From: Flavobacterium enshiense
GTDB taxonomy: Bacteria > Bacteroidota > Bacteroidia > Flavobacteriales > Flavobacteriaceae
Direction of reading: 5' to 3'
DNA: 64,000 nucleotides
Assembly: GCF_022836875.1 (NCBI RefSeq)
Contig: NZ_CP090376.1
Location: forward strand, 3,100,001-3,164,000
Part shown: in pieces, positions 51,333 through 60,037 of the stretch
Layout: every line of letters begins with the position of its first letter
Position numbering within the stretch: position 1 is the stretch's first letter
Made by a program: the position numbers and the translations under genes
Notes under the pieces: generated by a model
The model's input: only the letters and a program-made list of their open reading frames with translations
What the model was told of the DNA's origin: nothing
The model's database searches: none

Positions 51333-52043
51333 ATGCTGAAATTTTACTTAAAAATTATAGCTTTTTATTTTCTGTCTTATACTGTTACCGCACAAGACAG
51401 CGCTCATGAATTGCTATCCTACAACATTCACAAAAACATAAAACCTTACATCAAAGAAGCTAACACAGCATTCGAAAAAGGTGATAACGAACTTGGAAAA
51501 ACACTTCTCGATTCGTTGGTTCAGAATTACCTCATCGGAACAACCTTTGACAATTTCAGCTTTCAGCGCATCAATAAAAAAAGACTTTTTATCGACAAAG
51601 TAAAAAAACCTGTTTACCTCCTCACCTATTCTACCTGGTGCCTTACCGCAAACGGAGAAATCCAAGCACTAAACAAGCTGGCAAAAAAATACAAAAAAAA
51701 CATCCAGATTGTAGTCGTTTTTTGGAACAGAAGAGAAGACATAAAAAAAATAGCATCTAAGTTTGACAACTCCATCGAAGTTTGTTACGCACATGAATCC
51801 TACAACAAAGACGATTTTTTGGTTTCCACCTTAAAACACACCTTAGGCATCCCAACCACTTTTTTAATTGACGAAGGGATGAATCTAATTGACATTCGCA
51901 GGGGCGGCATTAATTTAGGAATCAAAATGCCATATGAAGAGTCCTTCGACTTAAACTACAATAGATTTCATGATGGCATCAGCCCCTTACTCACGAACGA
52001 AGCCAATATTAAAGACAGGAACGAAAACGGAATTTCAAAATAA
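51333..52043 (+). CDS. Exported thioredoxin-fold protein without the CxxC site
   Basis: 236 residues: signal peptide (1-20, ending VTAQ), a helical spacer, then a TlpA-like thioredoxin fold (about 85-205; VYLLTYSTWCLTANGEIQAL, IQIVVVFWNRREDIK, GIPTTFLIDEG with the cis-proline-type turn). Where TlpA has WCxPC this protein has WCLTA, so it keeps one cysteine and cannot act as a standard disulfide oxidoreductase. The stop codon adjoins the stop of the convergent gene. Confidence 0.72.
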   Translation: MLKFYLKIIAFYFLSYTVTAQDSAHELLSYNIHKNIKPYIKEANTAFEKGDNELGKTLLDSLVQNYLIGTTFDNFSFQRINKKRLFIDKVKKPVYLLTYSTWCLTANGEIQALNKLAKKYKKNIQIVVVFWNRREDIKKIASKFDNSIEVCYAHESYNKDDFLVSTLKHTLGIPTTFLIDEGMNLIDIRRGGINLGIKMPYEESFDLNYNRFHDGISPLLTNEANIKDRNENGISK

Positions 52044-52418
52044 CTATTTTCCTAAAATCATTTTACCAGCAACAATCAGCAAGACTACTCCGAAAATTTT
52101 TTTAAGCATTTTTGCATCGATGGAAACAGCCAGTTTACTTCCAAAGTAACCGCCTACCACAAAAAAAACTGCAATAACAGCCGCAAACCGCCAATCGATA
52201 TATCCTTCCTTATAATAATTATAAACCGCAACAGCTGTCACCGGAGCTACCAAAACCGCCAAACTGGTCCCTTGTGCCTGATACTGGGAAAACCCTAAAA
52301 GCAGCAGAAGAGGAACCATTACAATTCCGCCTCCAACCCCTACTAAACCGCTTAACATACCAGCCAAAAGACCAATAGCCATCAAAGCAAAAAATGTCGC
52401 TAATGTCATGGATTTCAT
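52044..52418 (-). CDS. Half-size TauE/SafE-family membrane protein
   Basis: 124 residues with four membrane helices and the family signature GLLAGMLSGLVGVGGGIVMVP near residues 17-37 (shown in full only as GLVGVGGGI). Typical TauE/SafE sulfite or anion exporters carry two such repeats (about 250 residues), so this one must dimerise. No partner half is next to it. It follows the lytic transglycosylase gene by two bases and is probably co-transcribed with it. Confidence 0.87.
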   Translation of the reverse strand: MKSMTLATFFALMAIGLLAGMLSGLVGVGGGIVMVPLLLLLGFSQYQAQGTSLAVLVAPVTAVAVYNYYKEGYIDWRFAAVIAVFFVVGGYFGSKLAVSIDAKMLKKIFGVVLLIVAGKMILGK

Positions 52419-52420
52419 TT

Positions 52421-53314
52421 TTACCTGGTATATCCTTCCAACGGAATTTCGATAATATAAACTTTTCCAGGTTGCACCACCAGGGACTTATCACGCAACC
52501 AAGGATTATGAATCTTTAAAATCTTGTAATTAATACCCTGCTCGATGGCAAAAGTTGCCAAATCAGGAATATTCTCAGAAACTTCAATCTTTTTCGTCGG
52601 AATTTGTTTGTACAGAATTTCTGCAGGTAATTCGTAGCCGTATTTCTTCTGATTCTGCATGATTTCTTTCAACGCTAAAATCCTGAAAACATAACGGGAT
52701 GTTTCTTCATTAACCAGCAAATCATAATAATCGGTCACTTTTTGTGCAATCATGAAACGATCCATTCCATTCATTCCTCCGTTATAAGAAGCTGCCGCCA
52801 TAGTCCAATTTCCAAATTTAGCTTTGGCTTTCAACAAATACTGGCATGCTAATTCAGTCGATTTTTCCAAATGATAACGTTCATCCACTATATCGTTAAC
52901 TTCCATTCCCATTTGTTTAGCCGTTTCAGGCATAAATTGCCATACCCCTGTTGCTTTTGATGGAGAAACCACATTTACCAGACCACTTTCAATTACAGCT
53001 AAATATTTGAAATCGTCAGGCACACCGTTTTTCTTCAGAATGGATTCGATAACCGGAAAAACACGATTAGCTCTTTTTATGACCAATTCGGTCGTTGCGT
53101 GAAGATTTACGTTTACGGTCAATTCGCGATCAAAACGCTCACTCACATCCGAAATATTCAACGGAACCTTTTCTCCGGCAAAATCAACATCCACAGGAAT
53201 CCGTGTAAATTCATACCCTCTGTCTGTTGCTGGCGTAGTTGATGCTGCATAAATAAAAACGCCGCTTACAATTACTATTGCCGCTACCGCTGCGATTCTT
53301 TTGATCATCTTCAT
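52421..53314 (-). CDS. Lytic murein transglycosylase (SLT domain)
   Basis: 297 residues: N-terminal membrane/signal segment (about 5-24), then an SLT domain (about 85-230) with the catalytic glutamate in YLAVIESGL, followed by GVWQFMPETA and MAAASYNGGM. The C-terminal part (about 245-297; NYKILKIHNPWLR) is a LysM-like fold that binds peptidoglycan. This is an MltD-like enzyme cutting glycan strands to anhydro-muropeptides. Confidence 0.9.
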   Translation of the reverse strand: MKMIKRIAAVAAIVIVSGVFIYAASTTPATDRGYEFTRIPVDVDFAGEKVPLNISDVSERFDRELTVNVNLHATTELVIKRANRVFPVIESILKKNGVPDDFKYLAVIESGLVNVVSPSKATGVWQFMPETAKQMGMEVNDIVDERYHLEKSTELACQYLLKAKAKFGNWTMAAASYNGGMNGMDRFMIAQKVTDYYDLLVNEETSRYVFRILALKEIMQNQKKYGYELPAEILYKQIPTKKIEVSENIPDLATFAIEQGINYKILKIHNPWLRDKSLVVQPGKVYIIEIPLEGYTR

Positions 53315-53323
53315 AATCCTTTA

Positions 53324-53980
53324 TTATTCGGTTATTATTCTTGGGAGATTTTCATTCATCCATTTGTACTTAAACAAAATCATGGCATGAGTCCCTCCTT
53401 TTACCACTATACAATTTTTAATATTCTTAATCGGAAACACATCGTCCTTATCCCCATGAATATGAACTACTTTCTCGTCGACTTCAGCCCTGCCCCATAT
53501 CAATACGTTTTCAATAGCCCAGGTCAGGTATTTCACATCGTTTACCGAAAGATAGTTCCTATACAATTCCAGACGTTCTTTCATTCTTGGGCTATTACTG
53601 TATTTAAGCAAATACTCCACTTTAGAAAACAGGCCTTTAGGAATGAGTTTGTACATTTTAGTATTTCTAAAAAAACGCATTCTTCGGGGTAACTCTTTCC
53701 TACTCTTTACACTCGAGATAATAATGGTTTTACGGACAGGCTTAATCTTAGCGATTTCTTCAACCAAAATCCCGCCAAAGGAAACACCAATCAAAACCGC
53801 ATCATCGTGTTTGATTTTTTCAGCCATCCTTTTTGCATAGCCTGCCAACGTCTCGCTTTTCTCAGGCAAGAACCATTCCAGCATATGAACTTCAAATTGA
53901 TCTTCAGGCAATTTTATTCTTTCGAAAATTTTCGGACTGGCCGCCAAACCCGGCATAAAATAAACAGGTATTCTACTCAT
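53324..53980 (-). CDS. Alpha/beta hydrolase
   Basis: 218 residues with the hydrolase triad in order: serine in GVSFGG (about 65-70), aspartate in HGDKDDVFP and histidine in GGTHAMI. There is no signal peptide or membrane segment. The substrate is unknown; the family includes esterases and lipases. It precedes the transglycosylase gene by nine bases and may share its transcript. Confidence 0.85.
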   Translation of the reverse strand: MSRIPVYFMPGLAASPKIFERIKLPEDQFEVHMLEWFLPEKSETLAGYAKRMAEKIKHDDAVLIGVSFGGILVEEIAKIKPVRKTIIISSVKSRKELPRRMRFFRNTKMYKLIPKGLFSKVEYLLKYSNSPRMKERLELYRNYLSVNDVKYLTWAIENVLIWGRAEVDEKVVHIHGDKDDVFPIKNIKNCIVVKGGTHAMILFKYKWMNENLPRIITE

Positions 53981-54128
53981 TGACTGGTATTTGAATTCAG
54001 CTTAAAAACAAACTTGAAATTTTCATAAAAATAGCACTTTTTCTCAATTATTTTAGATACCAAAAAAACTTAAATTTTTAACTAAAACAATAAAACCCAT
54101 TTGCTTTCCTAATACCTCCACAAACAGT

Positions 54129-54158
54129 TTGATATTGATTATCAAATGAGTAACTTTG
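54129..54158 (+). promoter_or_regulatory. Sigma-A promoter of the GNAT-like gene
   Basis: TTG (54129-54131), a 19-base spacer and TAACTTTG (54151-54158), matching TTG / TAnnTTTG, ending 32 bases before the start codon. Confidence 0.75.
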
Positions 54159-54190
54159 CAGAGTAATTATTCAACAACAAAATCCCTCAA

Positions 54191-54475
54191 ATGGTTATTA
54201 AAAACAATGAATTTTCGAGGCAGTTTGAAACGACTGTTGATGGTCAGTTACTCACGATTGAATATTCATTTCAGGAGAAAAAGATTTTTTTATCCAAGGT
54301 GAATATCCCTGAGCAATTTGACGGGTCGGAAACCATGTCTGATTTTTTAAAACAGATCCTATTGGTCGCAGAAGAAAAAAAATGGAAAGTAGTCCCCATT
54401 CATCCGAAGGTGGCCGCTTTTTTCAGAAAGAACCCGGTTTACAAAGAATTACTTCCGCCTGGAATAAAAATCTAA
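54191..54475 (+). CDS. Small GNAT-family N-acetyltransferase (NATD1-like)
   Basis: 94 residues with the compact Gcn5-related fold of the YidJ/NATD1 group: FETTVDGQLLTIEYSFQEKK, then VNIPEQFDG, then WKVVPIHPKVAAFFRKNPVY containing the acetyl-CoA contact. These mini-GNATs lack the long N-terminal part of normal acetyltransferases; substrates are unknown. It is monocistronic, with a promoter and a terminator of its own. Confidence 0.87.
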   Translation: MVIKNNEFSRQFETTVDGQLLTIEYSFQEKKIFLSKVNIPEQFDGSETMSDFLKQILLVAEEKKWKVVPIHPKVAAFFRKNPVYKELLPPGIKI

Positions 54476-54483
54476 CTAAAAAT

Positions 54484-54517
54484 AAAAGTCGTTCTAAAAG
54501 CAGAACGACTTTTTTAT
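54484..54517 (+). terminator. Terminator of the GNAT-like gene
   Basis: AAAAGTCGTTCT pairs perfectly with AGAACGACTTTT (54502-54513), with extra T after it. Confidence 0.87.
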
Positions 54518-54545
54518 TTCTGAAAAATTAATGTACATTTAGCAC

Positions 54546-54887
54546 ATGACACAAGAAGAATTCTACACTGATATCATCCATTTTTTTGAAAACATACAAA
54601 AGTACTACGGCAGCAAAACCGAAGTCACAGAAGGCCTCTGTACTTCTGCCGGTGATTTTAACGCCGATTCATCTACGTGGAATTTGTTCGAGTTCGATTT
54701 AATCCGTTCTGCCTATCGTAAAAACGGCGACCGTTTTATGATGGAAGGCGAAGGCATGTATTATGAAATAGACGCCGGTTCCATCGTTTCTTTTACCCAA
54801 CCAGGAAGAAATAAATTCGAATTTATCGAACAACTGGGAAATAATGTTTTTCGCATTACTAAACTGCGCTTTCACTATAAGTATTAG
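54546..54887 (+). CDS. Small acidic cytoplasmic protein, unknown
   Basis: 113 residues, no signal peptide, acidic N-terminal half (TQEEFYTDIIHFFENIQKYY) and a C-terminal part of alternating strands (MMEGEGMYYEIDAGSIVSFT, NVFRITKLRFHYKY). I do not recognise the family. Codon use matches neighbouring genes and the ATG is preceded by AT-rich leader, so it is probably expressed. Confidence 0.65.
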   Translation: MTQEEFYTDIIHFFENIQKYYGSKTEVTEGLCTSAGDFNADSSTWNLFEFDLIRSAYRKNGDRFMMEGEGMYYEIDAGSIVSFTQPGRNKFEFIEQLGNNVFRITKLRFHYKY

Positions 54888-54943
54888 AAAAGAGAAAAGA
54901 CACAACACCTATACTCTTTTTTCTATGTCCAATTCTCTACTTA

Positions 54944-56278
54944 CTATTTTCCCACTTCAGCATTCAAAAATTCCAATCGTACACTTCCGTCTTCATCTAT
55001 TCTGGTTAGATTGATTTCATGTAACGTATTTACAAGTTCCGGATTCCAAGGTGTTTTTACTTTTACGTAATTTTCCGTAAAACCGTGAATGTAACCTTCT
55101 TTATTTTCTCCTTCAAACAGAACCGTTCTGTTGGTTCCGATCTGACTCTCGTAAAACGCCCTTCTTTTCTTTACTGAAAGTCCGCGTAACATCTTACTTC
55201 GTTTTGCTCGGACATTAGACGGAACTACACCTTCCATTTCAGTCGCTTCGGTATTATCTCTTTCTGAATAAGTAAAAACATGCAGATAGGAAATATCCAG
55301 CTCGTTCAGGAAATGATAGGTTTCCAAAAACAGTTCGTCGGTTTCACCCGGAAAGCCGACAATAACATCCACACCAATGCATGCATGCGGCATCACTTCC
55401 CTGATTTTAGCAACACGTTCCAAATACAATTCACGCATATAACGACGCTTCATTTTTTTCAGAATCTCGTTGCTTCCCGATTGCAGCGGAATATGAAAAT
55501 GCGGTACAAACGTTCGACTTTGTGATACGAAATCGATGGTTTCATTCTTTAACAAGTTGGGTTCGATGGATGAAATTCGCAAACGCTCGATTCCTTCGAC
55601 TTTATCCAAATTCTGGACCAATTCGTAAAACGTATGTTCGTGTTTCTTATTTCCGAATTCACCTTTACCGTAATCACCAATATTTACACCGGTTAAAACG
55701 ATTTCTTTAATCCCCTGCCCTGAAATTTCTTTGGCGTTTTTCAGCACATTTTCCATGGTGTCGCTTCGAGAGATACCACGAGCTAACGGAATGGTACAAT
55801 AGGTACATTTATAATCACATCCATCCTGAACTTTTAAAAAGGCACGGGTTCTGTCCCCTATCGAGTAACTTCCCACATAGAAATCAGCTTCCTCTATTTC
55901 GCAGGAATGCACTTCGCCCATATCGTTTTTGGACAAATCGTTAATGTAATCAGTGATTTTAAATTTTTCTGTAGCGCCTAGAACAAGATCCACACCATCT
56001 ACATCTGCCAGTTCTTCAGGTTTTAACTGTGCATAACAGCCTACTGCCGCAACGAATGCTTTGTTATTAAGCTTCATTGCTTTTTTCACAATCTGCTTGA
56101 ATTGTTTATCCGCATTGTCGGTAACAGAACATGTGTTAATCACATAAATGTCGGCCACTTCTTCAAAATCAACGCGTTCAAAACCCTCGTCTTGAAAATT
56201 TCTGGCAATGGTGGACGTTTCTGAAAAATTCAGTTTACAGCCCAGCGTGTAGAACGCTACTTTCTTTTTATTTTCCAT
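54944..56278 (-). CDS. mtaB: tRNA (N6-L-threonylcarbamoyladenosine-37-C2)-methylthiotransferase
   Basis: 444 residues from the ATG at 56276-56278 (MENKKKVAFYTLGCKLNFSE). N-terminal UPF0004 domain with three cysteines (GCKLN, NTCSVTDNADKQ, AVGCYAQ), radical SAM domain with CDYKCTYCTIP (about 159-169), and a C-terminal TRAM-like domain. The KLN after the first cysteine separates MtaB from MiaB and RimO. The enzyme makes 2-methylthio-N6-threonylcarbamoyladenosine at position 37 of ANN-decoding tRNAs. Confidence 0.94.
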   Translation of the reverse strand: MENKKKVAFYTLGCKLNFSETSTIARNFQDEGFERVDFEEVADIYVINTCSVTDNADKQFKQIVKKAMKLNNKAFVAAVGCYAQLKPEELADVDGVDLVLGATEKFKITDYINDLSKNDMGEVHSCEIEEADFYVGSYSIGDRTRAFLKVQDGCDYKCTYCTIPLARGISRSDTMENVLKNAKEISGQGIKEIVLTGVNIGDYGKGEFGNKKHEHTFYELVQNLDKVEGIERLRISSIEPNLLKNETIDFVSQSRTFVPHFHIPLQSGSNEILKKMKRRYMRELYLERVAKIREVMPHACIGVDVIVGFPGETDELFLETYHFLNELDISYLHVFTYSERDNTEATEMEGVVPSNVRAKRSKMLRGLSVKKRRAFYESQIGTNRTVLFEGENKEGYIHGFTENYVKVKTPWNPELVNTLHEINLTRIDEDGSVRLEFLNAEVGK

Positions 56279-56461
56279 AAGTAAGCTCAATTAATGAAAT
56301 CGTTGTCAAAAAATTGAGTAGGCAAATTTACGGACAATAATCCGTTTCCAAAAATTATCAACCAGCCATATTTCAGTTATTTGAAACACGAGAATTAAAA
56401 TCATAAGCGATTAAAAATTAAACTGTTGAATTTAGTAACTTTGAAAAAAAGGAAAAATCAA

Positions 56462-56668
56462 ATGAAGAAAGCAGCTTACATACTTGCGATTGCTGTCCTG
56501 ACATCATTTTCATCGTCGGAAGTTTACATCTGTGCTAGTCCGAATGCTAAAAAATACCATTACAACGAAAACTGCCGCGGATTATCCAATTGCAAACATG
56601 AAATAAAGAAAGTTTCAAAATCTGAAGCCTTGGATAAAGGTTTAGGACTTTGCGGGTATGAAGATTAG
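56462..56668 (+). CDS. Small exported cysteine-containing protein
   Basis: 68 residues from the ATG at 56462 (MKKAAYILAIAVLTSFSSSE): a signal-peptide-like start, then YICASPNAKKYHYNENCRGL, KHEIKKVSKSEA and GLGLCGYE. Four cysteines and two histidines in about 50 residues suggest a small metal-binding or disulfide-stabilised domain. Similar sequences occur across Flavobacteriia without known function. A TAACTTTG -7 element lies at 56436-56443, 18 bases before the start. Confidence 0.75.
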   Translation: MKKAAYILAIAVLTSFSSSEVYICASPNAKKYHYNENCRGLSNCKHEIKKVSKSEALDKGLGLCGYED

Positions 56669-56740
56669 CTTCCTACTTCTCAAAAGGAAAAGACAAATAT
56701 TATAAGACTGTCAAAATATTAAACAGAGTCAAATTTTATA

Positions 56741-56771
56741 AAAAAGCCACGATGATAATTCGTGGCTTTTT
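56741..56771. terminator. Bidirectional terminator
   Basis: AAAAGCCACGA pairs with TCGTGGCTTTT (56760-56770), with A and T tracts. It ends the plus-strand small gene and the convergent aspA. Confidence 0.87.
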
Positions 56772-56775
56772 GAGA

Positions 56776-58170
56776 TTACCCTTTTTTAGGGGCAAGCATA
56801 TTTTCGGGATTCAGAATATCGTCAATCTGTTCCTTCGACAAAATATTGTGTTCCAAAACAAGATTGTAAACACTTTTTCCGGTTTCCAATGCCTCTTTTG
56901 CAATTTTGGTACTGTTTTTATATCCAATGTACGGATTCAAAGCCGTCACAATTCCGATACTGTGAAGTACCATTTCACGGCAATGCTCTTCGTTCGCCGT
57001 GATACCTTCAATACATTTTTGTCGTAATGTATCCATTCCGTTAGACAGCAATTGCATCGATTCCATAATTGCATAAGTCAACACCGGTTCCATAACATTT
57101 AATTGTAATTGTCCGGCTTCTGCTGCCATGGTTACCGTCAAATCATTACCAATCACACGGAAACAGACTTGGTTCATCACCTCAGGGATTACAGGATTCA
57201 CTTTTCCGGGCATGATAGAAGAGCCAGGCTGCATAGGCGGTAAATTGATTTCGTTTAGACCACAACGCGGACCTGAAGAAAGTAAACGCAAATCATTACA
57301 GATTTTTGAGATTTTAATCGCCATACGCTTCAAAGCAGACGAATAAATTACATAAGCACCAGTATCTGGAGTCGCCTCAATTAAATTAGGAGCCGACACT
57401 ATTGCCAGTCCGGTAACTTTAGCCAGGTTCTCGGCGCATAATTTTGCATAACCCGGTGCAGCGTTAAGTCCGGTTCCAATGGCCGTTGCTCCCATATTGG
57501 TTTCCAGAAACAAATTGGAATTTTGCGTCAGTCTTTCGATTTCTTCTTCCAGTGTTACCGCAAATGCTTCAAATTCCTGCCCAAGGGTCATCGGAACAGC
57601 ATCCTGCAGCTGAGTTCTCCCCATTTTCAATACATGCTTAAACTCTTCACCCTTATTTCGAATCGATTTAATCAGGTCTTTCAAATGCTCAATAAGCAGT
57701 TTCGTTGAATGAACGCCGGCAATTCGTATAGAGGTCGGATAAGCGTCATTAGTGGATTGGGATAAATTCACATGATCATTAGGCGAACAATACTGATATT
57801 CCCCTTTTTGATATCCCATCAATTCCAGAGCGCGGTTTGCCAGAACTTCGTTAATATTCATATTGGTCGAAGTTCCTGCTCCTCCCTGAATCATATCGAT
57901 CGGAAATTCCTTATCGAATTTTCCGGTGATGACTTCCTTAGCCGCATCCACAATAGCGTTTTTGAGTTTTTCATCAAGCAACCCCAGTTGGAAATTAGTT
58001 TCGGCAGCAGCCCATTTTACATAAGCCAGTCCTTTAATAAATTCGGGAAACTGATGTAATTTCACTCCCGATATCTGAAAATTATCAATAGCTCTTTGCG
58101 TCTGAATTCCGTAATAAGCATTCGCCGGAACTTGCATATCTCCCAATAAATCGTTCTCTATTCTGTACAT
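56776..58170 (-). CDS. aspA: Aspartate ammonia-lyase
   Basis: 464 residues of the fumarase/aspartase superfamily, starting at the ATG at 58168-58170 (MYRIENDLLGDMQVPANAYY), three codons inside a longer TTG-initiated frame. The superfamily signature GSSIMPGKVNP is in the loop that closes on substrate, and GAGTSTNMNINEVLANRA and SPNDHVNLSQSTND supply the active site. The sequence is closer to aspartase than to fumarase C. It converts aspartate to fumarate and ammonia. Confidence 0.92.
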   Translation of the reverse strand: MYRIENDLLGDMQVPANAYYGIQTQRAIDNFQISGVKLHQFPEFIKGLAYVKWAAAETNFQLGLLDEKLKNAIVDAAKEVITGKFDKEFPIDMIQGGAGTSTNMNINEVLANRALELMGYQKGEYQYCSPNDHVNLSQSTNDAYPTSIRIAGVHSTKLLIEHLKDLIKSIRNKGEEFKHVLKMGRTQLQDAVPMTLGQEFEAFAVTLEEEIERLTQNSNLFLETNMGATAIGTGLNAAPGYAKLCAENLAKVTGLAIVSAPNLIEATPDTGAYVIYSSALKRMAIKISKICNDLRLLSSGPRCGLNEINLPPMQPGSSIMPGKVNPVIPEVMNQVCFRVIGNDLTVTMAAEAGQLQLNVMEPVLTYAIMESMQLLSNGMDTLRQKCIEGITANEEHCREMVLHSIGIVTALNPYIGYKNSTKIAKEALETGKSVYNLVLEHNILSKEQIDDILNPENMLAPKKG

Positions 58171-58200
58171 AGCTTTCAAAGTTTAGAGAATAAATTTACA

Positions 58201-58232
58201 AAAAAACCACGACTACTCTCGTAATCGCGGCT
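58201..58232 (-). terminator. Terminator of the GlmU-like gene
   Basis: On the minus strand CCGCGATTAC pairs with GTAGTCGTGG (two G-T pairs), followed by T tract. Confidence 0.8.
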
Positions 58233-58256
58233 ATATAATTTATCTAAAAATTCAGA

Positions 58257-59432
58257 CTATTCTTTTCTGTATTTTTTAGTTTCCTCAAAAACGTGTTCCA
58301 AAATAGCTGCATCCTGTTCCGTGAATTCTACATGACGACGGGACATTACAATTTTAGCTGTTTCAAAAGCTTTTTTAGTGATGTAGGTCGTAAATCCTGA
58401 AGCACCGCCCCAGGAGAAACTCGGTATAAAATTACGAGGGAATCCGCTTCCAAAAATATTAGCACTAACCCCTACAACTGTCCCAGTATTAAACATGGTA
58501 TTGATACCACATTTACTGTGATCACCCATCATCAAACCGCAGAACTGAAGACCTGTTTTGGCAAAACCTTCGGTTTCATAACTCCATAGTTTTACTTCTT
58601 CATAATTATTCTTTAGGTTCGAATTATTACTGTCTGCTCCAATATTACACCATTCACCTAAAACAGAATTCCCTAAAAAACCGTCATGACCTTTATTCGA
58701 ATACCCAAAAAGCACCGAGTTATTTACCTCTCCGCCAATTCGACTATGTGGTCCAACCGTGGTGGCTCCATACACTTTCGTTGCCAGTTTCACCTGTGCT
58801 TCTTCACACAAAGCAAAAGGACCACGGATTACAGACCCTTCCATGATTTCGGCATTTTTCCCGATATAAATTGGGCCGGTGGATGCGTTTAGTGTTACAA
58901 ACTCCAACTTTGCTCCCTCTTCGATGAAAATATTTTCCGGAGCAATTACATTGACACTTTTCGGAATCGGTTGCGAAATACGACCTTCGGTAATCAAATC
59001 AAAATCCTCGCGTAATGCAGCATCGTTTTTCTGAAAAATATCCCACGTATGTTCTATTTTCAGGCAGTCTTCGGTATACTCAATTATATCATACGTGTCA
59101 AAATCAACTTCTTCCTGATTTTCTCTGCTGTAAAAAGCAACCACTTCATCATTGCAAAAAATAGCCTGATCAGCCTCCAGGGAACGAACCATTTCCGACA
59201 GGATTTCATTTGGCAAAAAAGAAGCATTGATCATCACATTCTCTTCCATTTCCACCATTGGATATTTCTCCATCAAATACTCCTCTGTCAATGTAGTAGT
59301 GGTATAACCAAGGTATTTTTCCCATTTTTCACGAATGGTTAAAATCCCGATACGTATATCGGCAACCGGCCTGGTGAATGTAAAAGGCAATAACGCGTTG
59401 CGAACAGTTCCGTCAAATAGTATGTAGTTCAT
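58257..59432 (-). CDS. GlmU-family sugar-nucleotide/acyltransferase-like protein
   Basis: 391 residues. The N-terminal half (about 1-180; MNYILFDGTVRNALLPFTFT) is a nucleotidyltransferase-like domain; the C-terminal half (about 185-370) is a left-handed beta-helix of hexapeptide repeats (IYIGKNAEIMEG, NSVLFGYSNKGHDG, GDHSKCGINTMFNTG). This is the GlmU-like family of Bacteroidota, separate from GlmU proper; it is thought to take part in nucleotide-sugar metabolism. It precedes nothing on its strand; rpmE2 ends 124 bases upstream. Confidence 0.88.
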   Translation of the reverse strand: MNYILFDGTVRNALLPFTFTRPVADIRIGILTIREKWEKYLGYTTTTLTEEYLMEKYPMVEMEENVMINASFLPNEILSEMVRSLEADQAIFCNDEVVAFYSRENQEEVDFDTYDIIEYTEDCLKIEHTWDIFQKNDAALREDFDLITEGRISQPIPKSVNVIAPENIFIEEGAKLEFVTLNASTGPIYIGKNAEIMEGSVIRGPFALCEEAQVKLATKVYGATTVGPHSRIGGEVNNSVLFGYSNKGHDGFLGNSVLGEWCNIGADSNNSNLKNNYEEVKLWSYETEGFAKTGLQFCGLMMGDHSKCGINTMFNTGTVVGVSANIFGSGFPRNFIPSFSWGGASGFTTYITKKAFETAKIVMSRRHVEFTEQDAAILEHVFEETKKYRKE

Positions 59433-59506
59433 TTTTTCTTATTTGTTGATGCGGTTATTTGGTTAACCGAATTCCAAAGTTACAAAGTTTTCTATCAGAT
59501 AAAAAC

Positions 59507-59531
59507 AAAAAAACCTCTCAAAACTGAGAGG
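59507..59531 (-). terminator. Terminator of rpmE2
   Basis: On the minus strand CCTCTCA / TGAGAGG around TTTT, followed by T tract. Confidence 0.87.
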
Positions 59532-59556
59532 CTTCCGTATATTGTAAAAACAACGA

Positions 59557-59808
59557 TTATTTATTGAATTTAGCGTATTTATTTTTGAATTTATCAATAC
59601 GCCCTGCAGTATCGATAAGTTTAGATTTACCTGTATAGAAAGGGTGAGATGTTCTAGAGATCTCCATTTTATATACTGGGTATTCAACACCATCAACAGT
59701 GATTGTATCTTTAGTTTCTACTGTAGATTTAGTGATAAATACATCCTCGTTTGACATATCTTTAAATGCTACTAATCTGTAATTTTCCGGGTGAATTCCT
59801 TTTTTCAT
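59557..59808 (-). CDS. rpmE2: 50S ribosomal protein L31 type B
   Basis: 83 residues starting MKKGIHPENYRLVAFKDMSN, with DVFITKSTVET and SHPFYTGKSKLIDTAGRIDK. It lacks the CxxC pairs of zinc-type L31, so it is the zinc-independent type B paralogue, which replaces the zinc form in many Bacteroidota. It has its own promoter and terminator. Confidence 0.97.
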   Translation of the reverse strand: MKKGIHPENYRLVAFKDMSNEDVFITKSTVETKDTITVDGVEYPVYKMEISRTSHPFYTGKSKLIDTAGRIDKFKNKYAKFNK

Positions 59809-59916
59809 GGTAAATCGTTTTTATTAATTGGTCACAAACCGTTCTGATGCTTTTATATATAAAAGGTATAAACGTCTGTAACTTTTTGTTTATAATCTTT
59901 TTATTTATTCAAGGCG

Positions 59917-59945
59917 CAAATGTACAACTAATTTTTAATAATCAA
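59917..59945 (-). promoter_or_regulatory. Sigma-A promoter of rpmE2
   Basis: On the minus strand TTG (59943-59945), an 18-base spacer and TACATTTG (59917-59924). The leader to rpmE2 is about 100 bases, long enough for regulation such as L31 autogenous control. Confidence 0.8.
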
Positions 59946-60037
59946 ATTATTGTGTAACTTTTTTTCAATTCATCAAACTAACTCTACGATAGTATAGAAT
60001 TCATATATTTGTAAATTATTTAAACCAAAAGAAAACT

